Assembly (NCBI GenBank): GCA_002796995.1
Contig: PEKW01000011.1
Location: 1-44,511 of the forward strand
Origin: Rhizobium sp.
GTDB taxonomy: Bacteria; Pseudomonadota; Alphaproteobacteria; Rhizobiales; Rhizobiaceae
Reading direction: 5' to 3'
DNA length: 44,511 nt
Position 1 is the stretch's first letter. Every line of letters begins with the position of its first letter. Below the pieces are notes generated by a model, which saw nothing but the letters and a program-made list of their open reading frames with translations, was not told the DNA's origin and ran no database searches. Positions 41,248-44,511 of this stretch are shown piece by piece. A program made the translations under genes and the position numbers.

Positions 41248-42008
41248 CTCAGATATTGTACCAGATGCGGGGATTATCACCGGACTGGATCTTGACCCAG
41301 CGCAGGTCGGTGTTCTTCCAGTTGCGGATGGCGGTGGTGCGGTTGTCGAGCACGAGGTCGCCGCGGCTGGTCTTGACGACGAGCACGGCATGGCCTTCGC
41401 CGGAGCCGGTGCGGGCCACCGCGATGCGCAGGGCGCGCGGCGACCAGCCCATGGCGATCAGGCGCTTGCGCTTGATCAGTGCGAAATCCTCGCAGTCGCC
41501 GCTGCCGCCGGAGACCTGCCAGACGTCGCCGCCGTCGGTCGCCGAGGAGTCGTTGACGGCGCGCACCGAGCGGTTGACGCTGGAATTGACGCGCTTCAGC
41601 TGGTTCTCGCGGTAGGAGGTCATGGCGATGACCGAGGAGCCGCTGCTCTTCTTGCATTCGGCCGGGTTCTGCATGCAGAACTTGACGTGGGCGAAGGGCG
41701 CCAGGGTCGGCGTCCTTGCGGCGATGAAGCTGACGGTCGGCGTGTCGCGCAGATTGCGGGCGAAGCCGCCCGGGCCGGCTGCGGCCGCAGGATTGGCACC
41801 CGTGAAGGCCGTCATGGCGACGACGGCAGTAGCAAGAAGTGTCTTCAGCATGTCTTCAATCCCCGTTCTAACCATTGCCGCCTGCTTGCATGCAGGCTGT
41901 CCTTTGCGGAATTCATCCGTTGGGACAGAGATTAGCCGGGGTGTTTTGCAGTGCGCTTAAACAGATGCCGACAATTTTAGCGAATTGCCGGTTTTTCCCG
42001 TTTCGGGA
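41248..42008. repeat. 761-bp direct repeat, copy A
   Basis: Matches 43181-43941 at a constant offset of 1933 bases with about 15 mismatches by eye (about 98 percent) and no gaps. It contains the whole peptidase gene and about 157 bases upstream of its start. The boundaries are sharp and no IS-like ends or target duplications are obvious. Confidence 0.92.
41249..41851 (-). CDS. Bacterial transglutaminase-like cysteine peptidase (BTLCP), copy A
   Basis: A 200-residue protein with a signal peptide (MLKTLLATAVVAMTAFTGANPAAAA) and a BTLCP domain. The catalytic Cys lies in GSGDCEDFALIKRKRLI, the His in GEGHAVLVVKTSRGD and the Asp in LVLDNRT. BTLCP proteins are periplasmic proteases (LapG is the best known, a releaser of surface adhesins), but the target here is unknown. 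Copy B differs by about three residues (RTP to RAP, REN to RES, RTT to RTA), so they are a very recent duplicate pair. It converges with the GntR gene. Confidence 0.9.
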   Translation of the reverse strand: MLKTLLATAVVAMTAFTGANPAAAAGPGGFARNLRDTPTVSFIAARTPTLAPFAHVKFCMQNPAECKKSSGSSVIAMTSYRENQLKRVNSSVNRSVRAVNDSSATDGGDVWQVSGGSGDCEDFALIKRKRLIAMGWSPRALRIAVARTGSGEGHAVLVVKTSRGDLVLDNRTTAIRNWKNTDLRWVKIQSGDNPRIWYNI

Positions 42009-42096
42009 CGCAGTATTGTTCGATGTCGGCGGAATGGGACGATCTCAAGCGGGAAAGGAGACGGCCGATCTCACATGAGCAGATCCGGAATCGCCC

Positions 42097-42876
42097 TCAC
42101 AATTCTTCGATCTTGCCGCCTGAAATCTTCAGCACAGCCAGATGACCGGTGGCGAAGGCTCCGGTGTCGATGCAGATGCGGCCTCTTCCATAGGTGACCT
42201 GCGGCGCCGGCGTGTGACCGTGCACCACGACCAGCGGCAGTTCCGGGCCGCGGCTGAGGAAGGGTTCGCGGATCCACATGAGATCCTCGTCGCTCTGTTC
42301 CTCCAGCGGCAGTCCGGGCCTGAGGCCGGCATGGACAAAGGCGATGCGGCCGACCGTCAGCAGGCAGGGCAGCGACTTCAGATAATCCACCTGGTCCGAG
42401 GGGACCGTCTGCCGCGCCAGCTCGGCCAGGCGCTCCAGGCCGCGCGGACGGTCCAGGATGTGGCTGGCATCGATGCCGTAGGAAAACAGCGTGGAATGGC
42501 CGCCGAGCTGCAGCCAGCTGACATGCGCCGTCGGATCGGCCAGGAAACGCAGGAACAGCTCGTCATGGTTGCCGCAAAGGCTGATGCGTTCGAAGCCTGT
42601 GGGCGGCGGTGCGATCAGGTGTTCGAGGACCTGCCGCGAATTGGGCCCGCGATCGATATAGTCGCCGAGCATGACGATGAGCTTCTTGCCGTCGACGCCT
42701 GTGGCGTCGCGCAGGATGCGTGCTTCGGCCTCGAGCAGTTCCGTCCGGCAGCCATGGACGTCGCCAATGGCATAGATGGCGGCAAATTCGGCCTCGCGCT
42801 CGAAAGACAGTCTGCTACGCCCCTCGATCGCGGCCGTTTGACCGTTGCCGAACAGTCTCCGCAGCAATCCTCTCAT
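42097..42876 (-). CDS. PP2A-like metallophosphoesterase
   Basis: A 259-residue serine/threonine-phosphatase-like enzyme with the motifs GDVHG (38-42), GDYIDRG (71-77) and GNHDE (102-106), then AFVHAGLRPG and VVHGHTP. These supply the dinuclear metal site. Proteins of this type act on phosphoproteins or on diadenosine tetraphosphate; sequence alone does not decide. It lies between the two copies of the peptidase gene, all on the minus strand, with 88 bases on one side and a 305-base gap on the other. A deletion between the repeats would remove it. Confidence 0.9.
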   Translation of the reverse strand: MRGLLRRLFGNGQTAAIEGRSRLSFEREAEFAAIYAIGDVHGCRTELLEAEARILRDATGVDGKKLIVMLGDYIDRGPNSRQVLEHLIAPPPTGFERISLCGNHDELFLRFLADPTAHVSWLQLGGHSTLFSYGIDASHILDRPRGLERLAELARQTVPSDQVDYLKSLPCLLTVGRIAFVHAGLRPGLPLEEQSDEDLMWIREPFLSRGPELPLVVVHGHTPAPQVTYGRGRICIDTGAFATGHLAVLKISGGKIEEL

Positions 42877-43112
42877 TCCGGCTCCGTTCCGTAACCTGGC
42901 TCTTCCGGCGACCAGAATAGGCGGTCGATGCCGGGTGAGCTACCCCGGACCCCGCGAGCAGATCGCGTGCCGAAGGCGCATCCGTCACTACAGGAAGCAA
43001 AGAGACGGCGCTAGCCGGGACTTAGCCTTCGTTGGTCCTATCCAGCCGGCTTGCGGCTGCCCGGCCGGTGCGCGTTGTGCGGTGCCGTCTGTTCCCGGTC
43101 TATATACAAAGT
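42877..43112. other. Intergenic stretch upstream of the phosphoesterase gene
   Basis: The part of the 305-base gap 42877-43181 that precedes the terminator hairpin. It is GC-rich, contains no credible gene on either strand and must hold the phosphoesterase promoter. A TATATACAAAG segment near 43101 is the only AT-rich spot. Confidence 0.4.
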
Positions 43113-43161
43113 GGCCGGGGGATGATCGCGGCGAAGTCATGCACCGATCATCCCGCCGGCC
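43113..43161 (-). terminator. Strong hairpin downstream of peptidase copy B
   Basis: GGCCGGGGGATGATCG at 43113-43128 pairs with CGATCATCCCGCCGGCC at 43145-43161 (one bulged base, 16-base loop). It lies about 20 bases past the leftward stop codon, and the leftward transcript then reads CACTTTGTATA, a short T-rich stretch. This is a good candidate for the terminator of copy B. Confidence 0.65.
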
Positions 43162-43180
43162 CTCTCAGGGGAGCGGAAGG

Positions 43181-43941
43181 CTCAAATATTGTACCAGATG
43201 CGGGGGTTGTCACCGGACTGGATTTTTACCCAGCGCAGGTCGGTGTTCTTCCAGTTGCGGATGGCGGCGGTGCGGTTGTCGAGCACGAGGTCGCCGCGGC
43301 TGGTCTTGACGACGAGCACGGCATGGCCTTCGCCGGAGCCGGTGCGGGCGACCGCGATGCGCAGGGCGCGCGGCGACCAGCCCATGGCGATCAGGCGCTT
43401 GCGCTTGATCAGGGCGAAATCCTCGCAGTCGCCGCTGCCGCCGGAGACCTGCCAGACGTCGCCGCCGTCGGTCGCCGAGGAGTCGTTGACGGCGCGCACC
43501 GAGCGGTTGACGCTGGAATTGACGCGCTTCAACTGGCTCTCGCGGTAGGAGGTCATGGCGATGACCGACGAGCCGCTGCTCTTCTTGCATTCGGCCGGGT
43601 TCTGCATGCAGAACTTGACGTGGGCGAAGGGCGCCAGGGTCGGCGCCCTTGCGGCGATGAAGCTGACGGTCGGCGTATCGCGCAGATTGCGGGCAAAGCC
43701 GCCCGGGCCGGCTGCGGCCGCAGGATTGGCACCCGTGAAGGCCGTCATGGCGACGACGGCAGTAGCAAGAAGTGTCTTCAGCATGTCTTCAATCCCCGTT
43801 CTAACCATAGCCGCCTGCTTGCATGCAGGCTGTCCTTTGCGGAATTCATCCGTTGGGACAGAGATTAGCCGGGGTGTTTTGCAGTGCGCTTAAACAGATG
43901 CCGACAATTTTAGCGAATTGCCGGTTTTTCCCGTTTCGGGA
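43181..43941. repeat. 761-bp direct repeat, copy B
   Basis: Partner of 41248-42008, same orientation. Homology ends at TTTCGGGA in both copies; beyond that the sequences are unrelated. Confidence 0.92.
43182..43784 (-). CDS. Bacterial transglutaminase-like cysteine peptidase (BTLCP), copy B
   Basis: A 200-residue near-twin of copy A with the same signal peptide and the intact Cys (GDCEDF), His (GEGHAV) and Asp (LVLDNR) positions. Both copies keep the same upstream 157 bases, hence the same promoter, so the duplication should double dosage rather than create new control. Unlike copy A it has its own strong terminator hairpin 20 bases downstream. No frame damage is seen, so both look functional. 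Confidence 0.9.
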   Translation of the reverse strand: MLKTLLATAVVAMTAFTGANPAAAAGPGGFARNLRDTPTVSFIAARAPTLAPFAHVKFCMQNPAECKKSSGSSVIAMTSYRESQLKRVNSSVNRSVRAVNDSSATDGGDVWQVSGGSGDCEDFALIKRKRLIAMGWSPRALRIAVARTGSGEGHAVLVVKTSRGDLVLDNRTAAIRNWKNTDLRWVKIQSGDNPRIWYNI

Positions 43942-44411
43942 TCGGAAGGCGGTTGAAGAGGAGGGCGGAGGTGTGGGCCGAAGCGTCCGACGGTCGCCCG
44001 ACGCCGCCCCTCGCGGGCAGGGTGCCGCTAGAACCTGTTCGCGCCCGCAGCACAAAGCATGAGCAGGGGGAGGAAAATTTCGGCGGCCTTTTTTGGTTGA
44101 ACTCGCAATTTCTGTCGAGTAATGCACGGAAATGATGCAGATAGCGAATAATAGACTCCTGTGAGTAGGAGTCTTTCCAAGGTGCTCAACCTTGGATATG
44201 TGACAGTTTCAAACATCTCTCATATAGATAAAGTCATATTCAAGTCGATCGTTGTCGGCATGGTAAATCGTGACTTGGGTCGTGGAGTTTATGTTGTATC
44301 ACGGTCACAGTATTGTACTGTTATTGTGAAGTGCGGTCGAATCGTGGCACAAAAGGGTTGCGCTTTGCGTGTTGATGATAGTTACATCAATTCAAATTTT
44401 AGGATGATCAT
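43942..44411. promoter_or_regulatory. Long AT-rich leader with hairpins before the lipoprotein gene
   Basis: A 470-base gap. Its first 130 bases are GC-rich and featureless. From about 44090 the GC content drops. AGACTCCT at 44153-44160 pairs with 44167-44174, and CCAAGGT at 44177-44183 pairs with ACCTTGG at 44189-44195, giving two perfect hairpins 2 bases apart. ACAGTA-TTG-TACTGT at 44307-44321 is a 15-base palindrome. An open frame from the GTG at 44161 has codon use unlike the neighbours, so I do not call a gene. It is probably the regulated leader of the gene starting at 44412. Confidence 0.5.
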
Positions 44412-44511
44412 ATGCGCCCCTTGTCGTCTAAGCTGACTGTCGTTGTAATATCATCTCTCCTGGCGAGCTGTGCCGCGGTTCCGAATGCCGGTCCGTCCTA
44501 CCACGCCATCG
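44412..44511 (+). CDS. Lipoprotein, possibly polysaccharide-export outer-membrane protein (start only)
   Basis: Only 33 codons are in the window. MRPLSSKLTVVVISSLLASC is a lipoprotein signal with lipobox LASC (Cys20), followed by AAVPNAGPSYHAI. The ribosome site AGGA lies 7 bases upstream of the ATG. A lipobox followed at once by a short P-x-x-GP-S stretch is common at the start of Wza-type polysaccharide export proteins in rhizobia, but with so little sequence this is a guess. The lipoprotein call is firm. Confidence 0.7.
   Translation, partial: MRPLSSKLTVVVISSLLASCAAVPNAGPSYHAI

Noticed and set aside
41248..43941. The direct repeats considered as a composite transposon
   Set aside because: The repeats carry a peptidase gene and no transposase, and no terminal inverted repeats or target duplications are visible.
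44161..44436. 91-codon open frame before the lipoprotein gene
   Set aside because: It begins with a GTG inside a hairpin, overlaps the lipoprotein start out of frame and has low-GC codon use unlike the real genes.
1..44511. tRNA, rRNA, prophage or plasmid-origin features
   Set aside because: No cloverleaf, rRNA-like stretch, integrase or RepABC-type genes were recognised on reading both strands; the lone ParA-like gene lacks ParB and sits with chemotaxis genes.

Overview
The window is GC-rich, densely packed DNA of the kind found in Rhizobiaceae (Hyphomicrobiales, Alphaproteobacteria). This placement rests on the mix of UgpC-type, Ytf-type and BMP-type ABC importers, a rhizobial-style chemotaxis operon, a biuret-hydrolase gene cluster and compound intergenic palindromes. 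No rRNA, tRNA, CRISPR array, IS element or phage gene was recognised. The genus cannot be fixed from the sequence, nor can it be said whether this is chromosome or megaplasmid.

Region 1 (1-13.2 kb) is a sugar-acid catabolic island. A leftward operon (8665 to 1) encodes a periplasmic sugar-binding protein, two permeases, a UgpC-like ATPase, an enolase-superfamily dehydratase, a RhaM-like mutarotase, a Gfo/Idh dehydrogenase, a MaoC-like protein, an SDR and an FAH-family hydrolase (cut by the window edge). Diverging from it are an IclR regulator and an L-fuconolactonase-like amidohydrolase. Together these fit a non-phosphorylating L-fucose/L-rhamnose-type pathway: sugar, lactone, acid, 2-keto-3-deoxy acid, diketo acid, then C-C cleavage. 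A third transcript holds a class III CoA-transferase and a substrate-binding-protein-like protein that lacks a signal peptide. A shared near-palindrome (TTCnTATTTGAA-like) lies in front of all three transcripts.

Region 2 (13.2-18.8 kb) is a YtfQ-YtfR-YtfT-YjfF-like sugar importer (galactofuranose type) followed by its own FadR-type GntR regulator. Palindromes lie upstream, and a strong hairpin sits between the binding-protein and ATPase genes.

Region 3 (18.8-31.2 kb) is a compact leftward chemosensory operon (STAS, CheY, CheA, CheW, MCP, MCP, CheW, CheR, CheB), mostly with overlapping stop/start codons. A VirC1/ParA-like ATPase follows it, and a rightward gene for a membrane-free, highly divergent MCP-like protein precedes it. 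The two MCPs share a 255-residue block with one difference. No flagellar genes are nearby. A MogA/MoaB-like gene follows.

Region 4 (31.9-41.2 kb) looks like a complete uptake and hydrolysis route for condensed ureas: a BMP-type ABC importer, biuret hydrolase, a second cysteine hydrolase resembling triuret hydrolase, a ChrR-like cupin and allophanate hydrolase, with a divergent FCD-type GntR regulator.

Region 5 (41.2-44.5 kb) has two nearly identical transglutaminase-like cysteine peptidase genes on 761-bp direct repeats flanking a PP2A-like phosphoesterase. An AT-rich leader with two adjacent hairpins and a palindrome then precedes the start of a lipoprotein gene, possibly polysaccharide export.
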